A DNA stretch of 64,000 nt. It comes from DATLNF01 sp046590575. GTDB taxonomy: Bacteria; Actinomycetota; Actinomycetes; BP-191. Below, in pieces: positions 1 through 6,881 of the stretch. Under the pieces are notes generated by a model. The model did no database searches and was not told the origin of the DNA. It worked only from the letters and a program-made list of their open reading frames with translations. Both the position numbers and the translations under genes were made by a program. The DNA lies in contig JBKJUS010000214.1 in assembly GCA_046590575.1 (NCBI GenBank), forward strand, positions 1 through 64,000. The letters are read 5' to 3'. Within the stretch, counting starts at the first letter, position 1. Each line of letters opens with the position of its first letter.

Positions 1-48
1 CGCTGCCACCCGCGCTGCCACCCGCGCTGCCACCCCCGCTGCCACCCC
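1..48. repeat. 12-bp tandem repeat, four units
   Basis: Four head-to-tail copies of a 12-base unit (cgctgccacccg, with the last base changing to c in copies 3 and 4), followed by a partial fifth copy. The array touches the window edge, so its full length is unknown. Read in frame 2 it encodes Ala-Ala-Thr-Arg/Pro repeats; on the minus strand it reads as a Gly-Gly-Ser-type linker. Confidence 0.8.
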
Positions 49-160
49 CGCCACCCCGGACCGTCCGGGGATTCCCCCAAGAAAAGTCCGACCGAACCCG
101 CTTGCCTTGCGGGAATCGCCGGACGATCGACGGGGAGCACAGACGGGAGGAACGTCGTGA
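2..160 (+). CDS. possible C-terminal tail of an upstream kam-operon gene (partial)
   Basis: Frame 2 is open from the window edge to a TGA at 158-160. That stop overlaps the GTG start of kamD by four bases (GTGA), the same coupling seen between kamD, kamE and kal. The visible residues are Ala/Thr/Pro/Arg-rich: AATR/AATP repeats, then a basic tail ending in TGGTS. No domain can be recognised, so the product is unknown; in other lysine-fermentation clusters a 3,5-diaminohexanoate dehydrogenase or a cleavage enzyme often sits here. The case rests only on the overlapping stop and the open frame. Frame 3 is also open across the repeat, so this could instead be non-coding. Confidence 0.3.
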   Translation, partial: AATRAATRAATPAATPATPDRPGIPPRKVRPNPLALRESPDDRRGAQTGGTS

Positions 161-1713
161 AAGGCAAGCTGGCGCTCGACCCGGCCGTCGTACGCCGAGC
201 GCGTGCGCTCGCCGCGAAGGCGGCCGCGCCGGTCGAGACGATGGCCCGGACCCACACGACGGTAAGCGTCGAGCGGGCCGTGCTACGCCTCGCTGGCATC
301 GCCGGGGCCGACGGTGAGGGCATCCCGTGGGCCAACCGGCTGGTCGACGCCGTCCGCGAGCAGGTCGGGCTCGAACACGGTGCGGCCCTGCCCATCTGGG
401 ACGCACTGGTCCGCGACAAGAGTCTGGACCTCACCACTCTCGCCGGAAAGGCAGCCACCGGTGGGATGACGTTCCGGCTCCCCGAGGGCCGCGACGCGGA
501 GCGAGCCCGTACGGCCGCGCGGACGACGGTGAAAGCAGGAATCACTCGCCTCGACCGCAACAGGAAGGAGCGAGACCGGCGGATCGCCCGGCTCGGCGAC
601 CCACCGAAGCCGTGGGTCTACCTCATCGTGGCGACCGGCAACATCTACGAAGACATCCCGCAGGCGCAGGCCGCAGCGCGTGCTGGGGCGGACATCGTCG
701 CCGTGATCCGCTCGACGGGGCAGAGCCTGCTCGACTATGTGCCGGAAGGTGCAACCACCGAGGGTTACGCCGGCACGTACGCCACGCAGGAGAACTTCCG
801 GCTGATGCGCAAGGCTCTGGACGATGTTGGCCGGGAGTTGGGTCGTTACATCCGGCTCACCAACTACGCCAGCGGTCTGTGCATGCCGGAGATCGCCACC
901 CTGGCGGGTCTCGAGCGCCTCGACATGATGCTCAACGACTGCATGTACGGGATCATCTTCCGCGACATCAACCCGCAGCGGACGTTCATCGACCAGCGCT
1001 TCTCGCGCCAGATCCATGCCCGCGCAGGCATCGTCATCAACACCGGCGAGGACAACTACCTCACGACTGCGGATGCACTCGACGCGGCGCACACCGTCGT
1101 GGTCAGCCAGCTGCTCAACGAGCGGTTCGGCCTCGAGGCCGGCCTCGAACCGTGGCAGCTGGGACTCGGGCACGCCTTCGAGATCAACCCGGCCATCCCT
1201 GATTCCTTCCTGCTCGAGCTGGCTCACGCGCAGCTGGTCCGCGAGCTCTTCCCCGACGCGCCGCTGAAGTACATGCCGCCGACGAAGCACATGACGGGCA
1301 ATGTGTTCGCCGGCTACCTGCTCGACGCGCTCTTCAACCTGGTCGGCTACATGACCGGCCAGGGAATCATCCTGATCGGCATGATGACCGAAGGGATTCA
1401 TACGCCGTTCCTCTCCGACCGTGATCTGGCGTTGGAGAACATCGGCTACATCCGGGCCGCAGCCGGTGGATTGGGTGCGGACTGGCACCCGGCGAAAGAC
1501 GGATTCGTCGTACGCCGGGCGCACCAGGTGCTCGCTGAGGCGGTCGAGCTGCTCGATCGGATCGTTGATGAGTCGCTACTCGATGCGATCGCCCGTGGCA
1601 CCTTCGGCATCACCAAGCGGCCGGCCGACGGCGGCAAGGGACTTGACGGCGTTGTCCCGCACGGCGAGGGCTACTGGAACCCCGCCACGGAGCTCCTGGA
1701 TGCGGACCGATGA
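157..1713 (+). CDS. kamD: lysine 5,6-aminomutase, alpha subunit
   Basis: Large subunit of the adenosylcobalamin- and PLP-dependent mutase that moves the terminal amino group of D-lysine or L-beta-lysine from C6 to C5 (lysine fermentation). At 518 residues it has the family's usual size and is colinear throughout with the KamD TIM-barrel family. The GTG start has a clean GGGAGG ribosome site at 145-150, six bases upstream. The stop overlaps kamE by ATGA, so the two subunits are likely made by coupled translation. The small subunit next door carries the B12 and PLP lysine motifs, so this chain is expected to supply the barrel and most of the substrate pocket. Confidence 0.95.
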   Translation: MKGKLALDPAVVRRARALAAKAAAPVETMARTHTTVSVERAVLRLAGIAGADGEGIPWANRLVDAVREQVGLEHGAALPIWDALVRDKSLDLTTLAGKAATGGMTFRLPEGRDAERARTAARTTVKAGITRLDRNRKERDRRIARLGDPPKPWVYLIVATGNIYEDIPQAQAAARAGADIVAVIRSTGQSLLDYVPEGATTEGYAGTYATQENFRLMRKALDDVGRELGRYIRLTNYASGLCMPEIATLAGLERLDMMLNDCMYGIIFRDINPQRTFIDQRFSRQIHARAGIVINTGEDNYLTTADALDAAHTVVVSQLLNERFGLEAGLEPWQLGLGHAFEINPAIPDSFLLELAHAQLVRELFPDAPLKYMPPTKHMTGNVFAGYLLDALFNLVGYMTGQGIILIGMMTEGIHTPFLSDRDLALENIGYIRAAAGGLGADWHPAKDGFVVRRAHQVLAEAVELLDRIVDESLLDAIARGTFGITKRPADGGKGLDGVVPHGEGYWNPATELLDADR

Positions 1714-2468
1714 GCGAGCAGACGCAGGTGGTGCGGCCGTACGGCGACACGACCGGCGACGGCATGGTGCAGGTCTCCTTCTCGTTGCCGATCCCGCACG
1801 ATCCCCGCGCCGAGGGAGCCGCCCTGCAACTTGCGGCGAAGATGGGTCTGGATCCCGCCATGGTGGTCCACGCCAAGGCGATGGGCCCGGCGTTCACCTT
1901 CTTCATCGTCTACGGCCGGGTCTTGCATCTCGTCGACCTCTCTCAGGTCGAGGTGATCGAGCGCGAGTACCCGCTGCTCTCTGCGAAAGAGGTCAACCTC
2001 GCGATCCGCAGCCGGCTGCGCCGCAAAGTCGTCATCGTCGGCGCGACGATAGGCACCGACGCGCACACCGTCGGGCTCGACGCGATCCTCAACGTGAAGG
2101 GCTTCGCCGGCGAGAAGGGGCTCGAGTACTACCGCGAGTTCCGCGTCGTGAACATGGGGGCGCAGGTGAGCGCCGCCGAGCTTGCGGCGCGCGCGGTCCG
2201 CGAGCACGCCGACGCCGTGCTCACGAGTCAGGTGGTGACCCAGCGCGACGCGCACTTGCACCACACTGAGGAGGTGGTCGCCGCACTGCGGTCGACGTAC
2301 GGCGACGCAGCGCACCCGCTCGTCGTCGTCGGTGGCCCGCGTTTCGATCCGACATCGCACGAGCGGCTCGGCGTCGACCGGGTCTTCGGCAAGGGCACGA
2401 CGCCCCGCGAGGTCGCGTCCTACCTGGTCCATGCGCTGCTCTTGAGTGAGACGAGGCGATCAGCATGA
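1710..2468 (+). CDS. kamE: lysine 5,6-aminomutase, beta subunit (B12/PLP-binding)
   Basis: 252 residues. The N-terminal part is the aminomutase dimerisation domain; the C-terminal part is a Rossmann-like cobalamin-binding domain. The base-off/His-on motif DAHTVG is at residues 117-122 (His119). Lys130 follows eleven residues later in NVKGFAGEKG, the spacing of the PLP-binding lysine in characterised KamE proteins (His133/Lys144 in the clostridial enzyme). It acts with KamD in the cytoplasm. Both junctions are ATGA overlaps (with kamD and with kal), so the three genes form one translationally coupled unit. Confidence 0.95.
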   Translation: MSEQTQVVRPYGDTTGDGMVQVSFSLPIPHDPRAEGAALQLAAKMGLDPAMVVHAKAMGPAFTFFIVYGRVLHLVDLSQVEVIEREYPLLSAKEVNLAIRSRLRRKVVIVGATIGTDAHTVGLDAILNVKGFAGEKGLEYYREFRVVNMGAQVSAAELAARAVREHADAVLTSQVVTQRDAHLHHTEEVVAALRSTYGDAAHPLVVVGGPRFDPTSHERLGVDRVFGKGTTPREVASYLVHALLLSETRRSA

Positions 2469-2863
2469 CGTCGGACGAGCCGGACCCACGAGTCGGGCTC
2501 ACGGTCACCCACCGCCGATACGTTCCCTACAGCCACGCCCACTACGGCGGTCACCTGGTTGACGGCGCCTATGTGCTCGGACTCTTCGGCGATGTGGCGA
2601 CCGAGGTGTGCATCCGCACCGACGGCGACGAAGGCCTCTTCGCCGGCTACGCCGACGTGCGGTTCGTGGCACCGGTTCAGGCCGGTGACGTGGTGGAAGT
2701 CACCGCCGAGGTGATCAGCGTGGGGCGTCGGTCGCGCACCCTCGACCTCCGCGCCCTGGTGACCTGTCGGGCGACCCCTGCGGTCTCGCCGTCTGCCGCA
2801 AAAGTGCTCGCCGAGCCGATTCTCGTCCTGACCGCCACCGGCACCGTCGTGGTGCCGTCCTAG
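2465..2863 (+). CDS. kal: 3-aminobutyryl-CoA ammonia-lyase (hotdog fold)
   Basis: 132-residue single hotdog-fold protein that removes ammonia from L-3-aminobutyryl-CoA to give crotonyl-CoA, a late step of lysine fermentation. The signature RRYVPYSHAHYGG, followed by LVDGAY and LFGDVATE in the N-terminal third, matches the Kal family rather than a thioesterase. The start overlaps kamE by ATGA. It is the last gene of the operon; a long perfect hairpin follows about 85 bases downstream. The genes for acetyl/acetoacetyl-CoA transfer expected in this pathway are not in the window. Confidence 0.9.
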   Translation: MTSDEPDPRVGLTVTHRRYVPYSHAHYGGHLVDGAYVLGLFGDVATEVCIRTDGDEGLFAGYADVRFVAPVQAGDVVEVTAEVISVGRRSRTLDLRALVTCRATPAVSPSAAKVLAEPILVLTATGTVVVPS

Positions 2864-2948
2864 GACGGCGCTGCGCACGCGTACGGCGTGTCGGCGAAGA
2901 CACGCCGTACTCGAAAAAAATCATGACCACCTTGAAGATCCTTCACCA

Positions 2949-2993
2949 GCGCCCTGACCTGCGACGATGCGCCATCGCTGCAGGTCAGGGCGC
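2949..2993 (+). terminator. long hairpin downstream of the kam operon
   Basis: Perfect 14-bp inverted repeat (GCGCCCTGACCTGC at 2949-2962, complement at 2980-2993). The loop can add a further 5-bp stem (CGATG/CATCG) around a 3-base loop. There is no T-run after it, so if it terminates it is a GC-stem type, as is common in actinobacteria. It may instead protect the transcript end. Confidence 0.55.
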
Positions 2994-3117
2994 GCTTGAC
3001 GGCGCACGTCCGATCCGCGACAGTCGCGCCGTCCACCTGCTGATCGACCGGACGGACCCCTTCCCCCCGGGTCCGGCGAGCCACCGGTCGACGGGGGTGT
3101 GGACACGGTTCGCGGAT

Positions 3118-3197
3118 AAGGCCCGGACGCCCATAGATCACGGATGCGAGGCTCGCTGCCAGCGAGTCGGCACCCGGTCCGAAGGCGTCCGGGCCTT
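3118..3197 (+). promoter_or_regulatory. structured leader element before lnt
   Basis: A 14-bp perfect inverted repeat (AAGGCCCGGACGCC at 3118-3131, complement at 3184-3197) encloses about 50 bases containing an inner stem (CTCGCT/AGCGAG). The 3' arm ends in CCTTT about 25 bases before the lnt ATG. The shape suggests an RNA leader or an intrinsic terminator with a branched loop. I do not recognise it as a known riboswitch class. Confidence 0.45.
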
Positions 3198-3221
3198 TCC
3201 CTATGACAGGGTGGTCCGACC

Positions 3222-4745
3222 ATGACCGCCTGGCCCCTCCGCGCCCCTCTGGCGGCACTTCTCGCGCTTGCGGGCGGTGGTCTGCTTTACCTCGCCTTCC
3301 CTCCGGTCGGTATCCGTCCGCTCGCCGGGGTCGGACCCGCCCTGCTGATCCTCGCGGTCCGGCATCAGCGGGTACGGCGCGGCGCCTGGCTGGGGGTTCT
3401 CTTCGGGGCCTCGTTCTTCATCCCCCTCTTGCTGTGGCTGCAGTTCGGTGGTGTCGCGCCATGGATTGCCGTCTCCCTGCTGGAGATGGTGCTGATGGCG
3501 GTGACCGGGGCCGGGCTCGCCGCGGTGGCCCGGCTGCCGGGCTGGCCGCTCTGGTCCGCCGCGGTGTGGGTCGCCGGCGAGGCGCTGCGCAGCCGGGTTC
3601 CGCTCGGCGGCTTCACCTGGGGCCGGCTGGCGTTCAGCCAGGACGCCGGGCCGATGACCCGCTGGGTTTCCGTCGGAGGCGCCGCCGGGCTGAGCTTTCT
3701 CGTCGCTCTGGTTGCTGCGCTGCTCGCGACTGCGGTCGTCGCGTTCGCCCGGAGGTCGAGGTTCTTCGCTCCGGGACAAGTGCGGCGGGCCGGTGTGCTC
3801 GTCGCACTCGCCGGGGTGGTGGTCATGTCGGGCCTCGCGTTGCCCGGGCCGCCCAGGGTCAGCGGCGAGACAGTGATCGCGCTGGTCCAGGGCAACGTGC
3901 CGCGGCTCGGCCTGGACTTCAATGCGCAGCGCCAGCGCGTGGTCCGCAACCACGTAGACGCGACGCTCGAGCTCGCCCGACGGGTGCAGGCCGGCGAGCT
4001 CCCGGCCCCGGATCTCGTGCTGTGGCCGGAGAACGCCACGGACATCGACCCCCGCACGGACCCCGAGATCGGCGAGCTGCTCACGACGGCGGCCCGAGCG
4101 GTCAACCAGCCGATTCTCGTAGGTGCGGTGCTCGATGCCCCGGAGGGCCGCGCACTCAACGCCGGGATCGTCTGGGACCCGCAGACAGGCGCCGGTGCGA
4201 CGTACGTCAAGCGGCACCTGGTGCCGTACGGCGAGTACGTGCCGTTCCGGAAGCAGCTCGAGCCAGTCTTCGGCCAGCTCGCGCTCATCCCGCGTGACTT
4301 CAAGCCTGGCACGGAGCCGGGGGTGCTCGACCTCAACGGCGTGCGGCTCGGAGACGTGATCTGCTTCGAGGTGTCCTACGACGCCCTGGTCCGCGACGTC
4401 GTACGTGGGGGAGCGGAGCTCATCGTCGTGCAGACCAACAACGCGACCTTCGAGCGCTCAGCCGAGACCCGCCAGCAGCTCGCGATGTCGCGGCTGCGCG
4501 CGGTCGAGCACGGCCGTGCCGTCGCTGTCGTGGCCACGAGTGGGATCAGCGCGGTGATCGGTCCGGATGGGGACTTCCTCGACCAGTCGGCGGTGTTCAC
4601 CCGTGACCTGCTGGTCGAGCGGGTGCCGCTCATCAGGACGACGACGCTCGCCACGCGGTTGGGTGACTGGCCCGAGGTCGTGCTCGTTGCGATCGCTAGC
4701 ATGGCCGCTCTCGTCGGGGCCGTGACCATGAGGAGGCGGACGTGA
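3222..4745 (+). CDS. lnt: apolipoprotein N-acyltransferase
   Basis: 507-residue membrane enzyme that adds the third acyl chain to the N-terminal cysteine of lipoproteins. Residues 1 to about 210 form the multi-span membrane part. The rest is a nitrilase-fold domain with the Glu-Lys-Cys triad visible as Glu270 (VLWPEN), Lys330 (TYVKRHLVPYGE) and Cys381 (VICFEVSYD). It overlaps ppm1 by GTGA. In M. tuberculosis these two activities are joined in one polypeptide; here they are separate neighbouring genes, as in several other actinobacteria. Confidence 0.95.
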   Translation: MTAWPLRAPLAALLALAGGGLLYLAFPPVGIRPLAGVGPALLILAVRHQRVRRGAWLGVLFGASFFIPLLLWLQFGGVAPWIAVSLLEMVLMAVTGAGLAAVARLPGWPLWSAAVWVAGEALRSRVPLGGFTWGRLAFSQDAGPMTRWVSVGGAAGLSFLVALVAALLATAVVAFARRSRFFAPGQVRRAGVLVALAGVVVMSGLALPGPPRVSGETVIALVQGNVPRLGLDFNAQRQRVVRNHVDATLELARRVQAGELPAPDLVLWPENATDIDPRTDPEIGELLTTAARAVNQPILVGAVLDAPEGRALNAGIVWDPQTGAGATYVKRHLVPYGEYVPFRKQLEPVFGQLALIPRDFKPGTEPGVLDLNGVRLGDVICFEVSYDALVRDVVRGGAELIVVQTNNATFERSAETRQQLAMSRLRAVEHGRAVAVVATSGISAVIGPDGDFLDQSAVFTRDLLVERVPLIRTTTLATRLGDWPEVVLVAIASMAALVGAVTMRRRT

Positions 4746-5500
4746 GTGCGGAACGGGTGCTCGTCTGCATCCCGACCTACAACGAAGCGGCTAACGTCGA
4801 GGAGGCGGTGCAGCGGGTTCGGGCCGCCGTACCGGAGGCGCACGTTCTCGTCATCGACGACGCCAGCCCGGACGGCACCGGGCAGATCGCCGCCCGCCTC
4901 GCCGCGCTCGACGACGCCGTGCACGTGCTGCACCGCGTGGCGAAGGAAGGTCTGGGGGCGGCGTACATCGCCGGCTTCCGGTGGGCGAAGGAGCACGGCT
5001 ACACCGTCGTAGTCGAGATGGATGCCGACGGCTCGCACCAGCCGGAGGAGATGCCGCGGCTGCTCGCGGCGCTGCGCGAAGCCGATCTGGTGCTCGGCTC
5101 GCGGTGGGTGCCCGGCGGTGAGGTGCGCAACTGGCCGCTGACCCGAAAGCTGCTCAGCCAGGGCGGCAACCGGTACACCCGGATCGCGCTGGGGCTGCCG
5201 TTGCAGGATGCGACCGGCGGCTACCGCGCCTACCGGATGGCTGTGCTCGACGTGCTTCCGCTGGACACGGTTGCATCGCAGGGCTACTGCTTCCAGGTCG
5301 ACCTGGCCTGGCAGACCTGGCGACAAGGCTTCCGGATCGTGGAGGTGCCGATCACCTTCGTCGAGCGCACCCGCGGTGAGAGCAAGATGAGCCGCGCGAT
5401 CGTGGCCGAGGCATTGTGGCGGGTGACCTGGTGGGCTGTTCGATCCAGGCGCGCCCGACCGGGCGGACGCCACCCGTCGTCGGTGCGGGCGACCCGGTGA
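4742..5500 (+). CDS. ppm1: polyprenol-phosphate mannosyltransferase (GT2)
   Basis: 252-residue cytoplasmic GT2 enzyme that moves mannose from GDP-mannose to polyprenyl phosphate, the donor for extracytoplasmic mannosylation. Seen: nucleotide-binding start IPTYNEAANV, VIDDASPDGTG, the metal-binding DAD within VEMDADGSH (about residues 95-103), and the C-terminal VERTRGESKMS typical of dolichyl-phosphate mannose synthases. It has no membrane domain of its own, consistent with docking on the adjacent Lnt. GTG start with AGGAGG just upstream inside lnt; GTGA overlap with fxsA. Confidence 0.92.
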   Translation: MSAERVLVCIPTYNEAANVEEAVQRVRAAVPEAHVLVIDDASPDGTGQIAARLAALDDAVHVLHRVAKEGLGAAYIAGFRWAKEHGYTVVVEMDADGSHQPEEMPRLLAALREADLVLGSRWVPGGEVRNWPLTRKLLSQGGNRYTRIALGLPLQDATGGYRAYRMAVLDVLPLDTVASQGYCFQVDLAWQTWRQGFRIVEVPITFVERTRGESKMSRAIVAEALWRVTWWAVRSRRARPGGRHPSSVRATR

Positions 5501-5889
5501 TCGGCCTGCTGCTCGTCCTGGCGTTCATCGTCGTACCGATCATCGAGCTCTACGTCATCGTCCAGGTCGGACAGGCGATCGGGGTGCTAGCGACCATCGG
5601 CCTGCTGCTCGCCGTCGCGTTCGTCGGCTCGTGGTTGGTCAAACGCGAGGGCATGCGCACCTGGCGCGCCTTCCTCACAGCGCTGCACGAGCGCCGGATG
5701 CCAGCGCGCGAGGTGGCTGATGGCGCGCTGGTGATCCTCGGCGGGGCGATGCTGCTGACTCCCGGCTTCGTCACGGACGCGCTCGGTCTGATCCTCATCG
5801 TGCCGCCGACTCGCGCCGTGCTGCGCAAGGCGCTCACCAGTGTGGTTGCCCGCCGGATGGGCGGCAGCGGCGTACGTCGGCTGCGCTAG
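5497..5889 (+). CDS. fxsA: FxsA-family membrane protein
   Basis: 130-residue small membrane protein of the FxsA family; in E. coli, overproduction of FxsA relieves exclusion of phage T7 by the F plasmid. Its normal role is unknown. Two hydrophobic segments lie in the first 50 residues (LLLVLAFIVVPIIELYVIV and a following one), then the basic VKREGMRTW and a third hydrophobic stretch with TPGFVTD. I chose the GTG at 5497 because it overlaps the ppm1 stop (GTGA) and starts right at the family's conserved N terminus; the open frame upstream is only ppm1 shadow. Confidence 0.85.
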   Translation: MIGLLLVLAFIVVPIIELYVIVQVGQAIGVLATIGLLLAVAFVGSWLVKREGMRTWRAFLTALHERRMPAREVADGALVILGGAMLLTPGFVTDALGLILIVPPTRAVLRKALTSVVARRMGGSGVRRLR

Positions 5890-5908
5890 CCACGTATCGG
5901 CGAAAAGA

Positions 5909-5955
5909 TAGAGCAGGCCGCGAGTCCCCGGGGGTGGGAGACGCGACCTGCTCTA
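5909..5955. terminator. bidirectional terminator between fxsA and rbpA
   Basis: Inverted repeat TAGAGCAGG (5909-5917) and its complement (5947-5955), extended by a second CGCG pairing inside. It sits between two convergent genes, is preceded by an A-run on the plus side, and so probably stops transcription from both sides. Confidence 0.65.
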
Positions 5956-5967
5956 GTCGAGGACCGC

Positions 5968-6306
5968 TTAGGCGGACTTCTTCTTGTGCAGCACCGCGAG
6001 CTGCTCCTTGAGCACCTCTTCGAGATCGGCCGTCGAGCGGCGCTCGCGGAGCATGTCCATGTGTGTCCGGGCCGGCTTGACCTTCGCTGGCTCAGGGGCC
6101 GGGCCGCCGCGCAGTTGCGCCGGAGCACCACACTGGCGGCACTCCCACGTCGCGGGAATGTCCGCCTCGGCGGCCAGCGGCACGGTGAAGTGATGGCCTT
6201 TCGGGCAGTCGTAGCGTGAGCCGGCGCGAGGCGCGAGCTCGGTGTTGCGGTCGGTCTCGTAGCTAATGGCGCCGAGACGGCTGCCGCGAAGCACGCGGTC
6301 ACTCAT
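5968..6306 (-). CDS. rbpA: RNA polymerase-binding protein RbpA
   Basis: 112-residue actinobacterial protein that binds RNA polymerase and the principal sigma factor and stabilises open complexes. Seen: the N-terminal GSRLGAISYETDRN segment, a zinc-binding core with CPKGH (about residues 34-38) and CRQCG (56-60), and the C-terminal sigma-interaction helix with RRSTADLEEVLKEQL. ATG start with AGGAGG at 6312-6317. A perfect SigR-type promoter lies about 45 bases upstream, so it is probably induced by thiol-oxidative stress, as reported for Streptomyces rbpA. Confidence 0.96.
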   Translation of the reverse strand: MSDRVLRGSRLGAISYETDRNTELAPRAGSRYDCPKGHHFTVPLAAEADIPATWECRQCGAPAQLRGGPAPEPAKVKPARTHMDMLRERRSTADLEEVLKEQLAVLHKKKSA

Positions 6307-6347
6307 CCGGGCCTCCTAGAGTCTCAAGTGGATCAGGTCAACCGGTT

Positions 6348-6375
6348 CAACGGACGAGGTCCGGCAATGATTCCC
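6348..6375 (-). promoter_or_regulatory. SigR-type promoter of rbpA
   Basis: On the minus strand GGGAAT (6370-6375) is followed after exactly 18 bases by GTTG (6348-6351), which fits the SigR consensus GGGAAT-N18-GTT. The implied start is about 35 bases before the rbpA ATG, leaving room for its AGGAGG site. Streptomyces rbpA is a known SigR target. Confidence 0.8.
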
Positions 6376-6479
6376 ACTGACTCTTCGCTCCGGGCGCCTT
6401 CCGTGGATGGGTGCGCGAGACTTCTTTCGATGGATGCCGGTCGTTTGCAGTACGGCGGACCGCCCGATGAGATGGCTCC

Positions 6480-6878
6480 ATGACGCGAATCTGGTGGACT
6501 CGGTCCGGGCTGGTCGGAGCGGGCATTTTTCGCATGGGGCTGGGCGCGACCCTCGTCGCCAGACCGACAAATCTCGCCACAACGGTGGGCGTCGACTCGG
6601 TCACCGCCGCGAGAGTCAGCTGGTTGGGCAGCATGGTCGGCGTGCGGGACATCGCGCTGGGCTGGGGTTTGGTGCACGCTGCGCGACGTGGCGAGGATGC
6701 CCGGCCGTGGCTGCTGGCACAAGCCGCCGCCGATGCCATGGACGCGGCGGCATTCACTGCTGCTGTCGTCAGAGGCCACGCCAAGCCGGCCAAGACGCTG
6801 GCGATCGCCGCATTCGCCGCTCTCGGCACTGCGAGCGAGTTGCAGGCCTACCGGGGCTTGACGCGCGCGGCGCGCTGA
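6480..6878 (+). CDS. small predicted membrane protein, unknown function
   Basis: 132 residues with hydrophobic stretches at roughly 10-25, 45-65, 80-98 and 106-118 and short charged loops between (WGLVHAARRGEDARPW). The layout resembles DUF4267-like proteins, but I cannot confirm the family. No strong ribosome site precedes the ATG. It stands alone, divergent from rbpA and convergent with the AidB-like gene, from which only three bases separate it. Confidence 0.65.
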   Translation: MTRIWWTRSGLVGAGIFRMGLGATLVARPTNLATTVGVDSVTAARVSWLGSMVGVRDIALGWGLVHAARRGEDARPWLLAQAAADAMDAAAFTAAVVRGHAKPAKTLAIAAFAALGTASELQAYRGLTRAAR

Positions 6879-6881
6879 CCG

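Larger units (their letters stand above)
2864..3221. other. 358-bp gene-free gap with two large inverted repeats
   Basis: Non-coding stretch between kal and lnt. It holds a perfect 14-bp hairpin (2949-2993), a short A-run (2915-2921) and a structured element closed by another 14-bp inverted repeat (3118-3197). Open frames crossing it on both strands have no family resemblance and run through both inverted repeats, so I do not call them genes. Confidence 0.6.

Noticed and set aside
1..48. Origin iterons or CRISPR at the left edge
   Set aside because: Units are contiguous, only 12 bases, GC-rich, and no replication gene or DnaA box is nearby.
283..1524. 413-residue open frame opposite kamD
   Set aside because: It mirrors kamD in antiparallel register, is Arg/Val/Asp-rich and has no family resemblance; typical shadow in GC-rich DNA.
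2923..3225. 100-residue plus-strand frame (and 100-132-residue minus-strand frames) in the kal-lnt gap
   Set aside because: They run through both large inverted repeats, have no ribosome site and no recognisable sequence.
3201..4217. 338-residue minus-strand frame opposite lnt
   Set aside because: Low-complexity Arg/Glu/Pro composition and complete overlap with the well-supported lnt gene.
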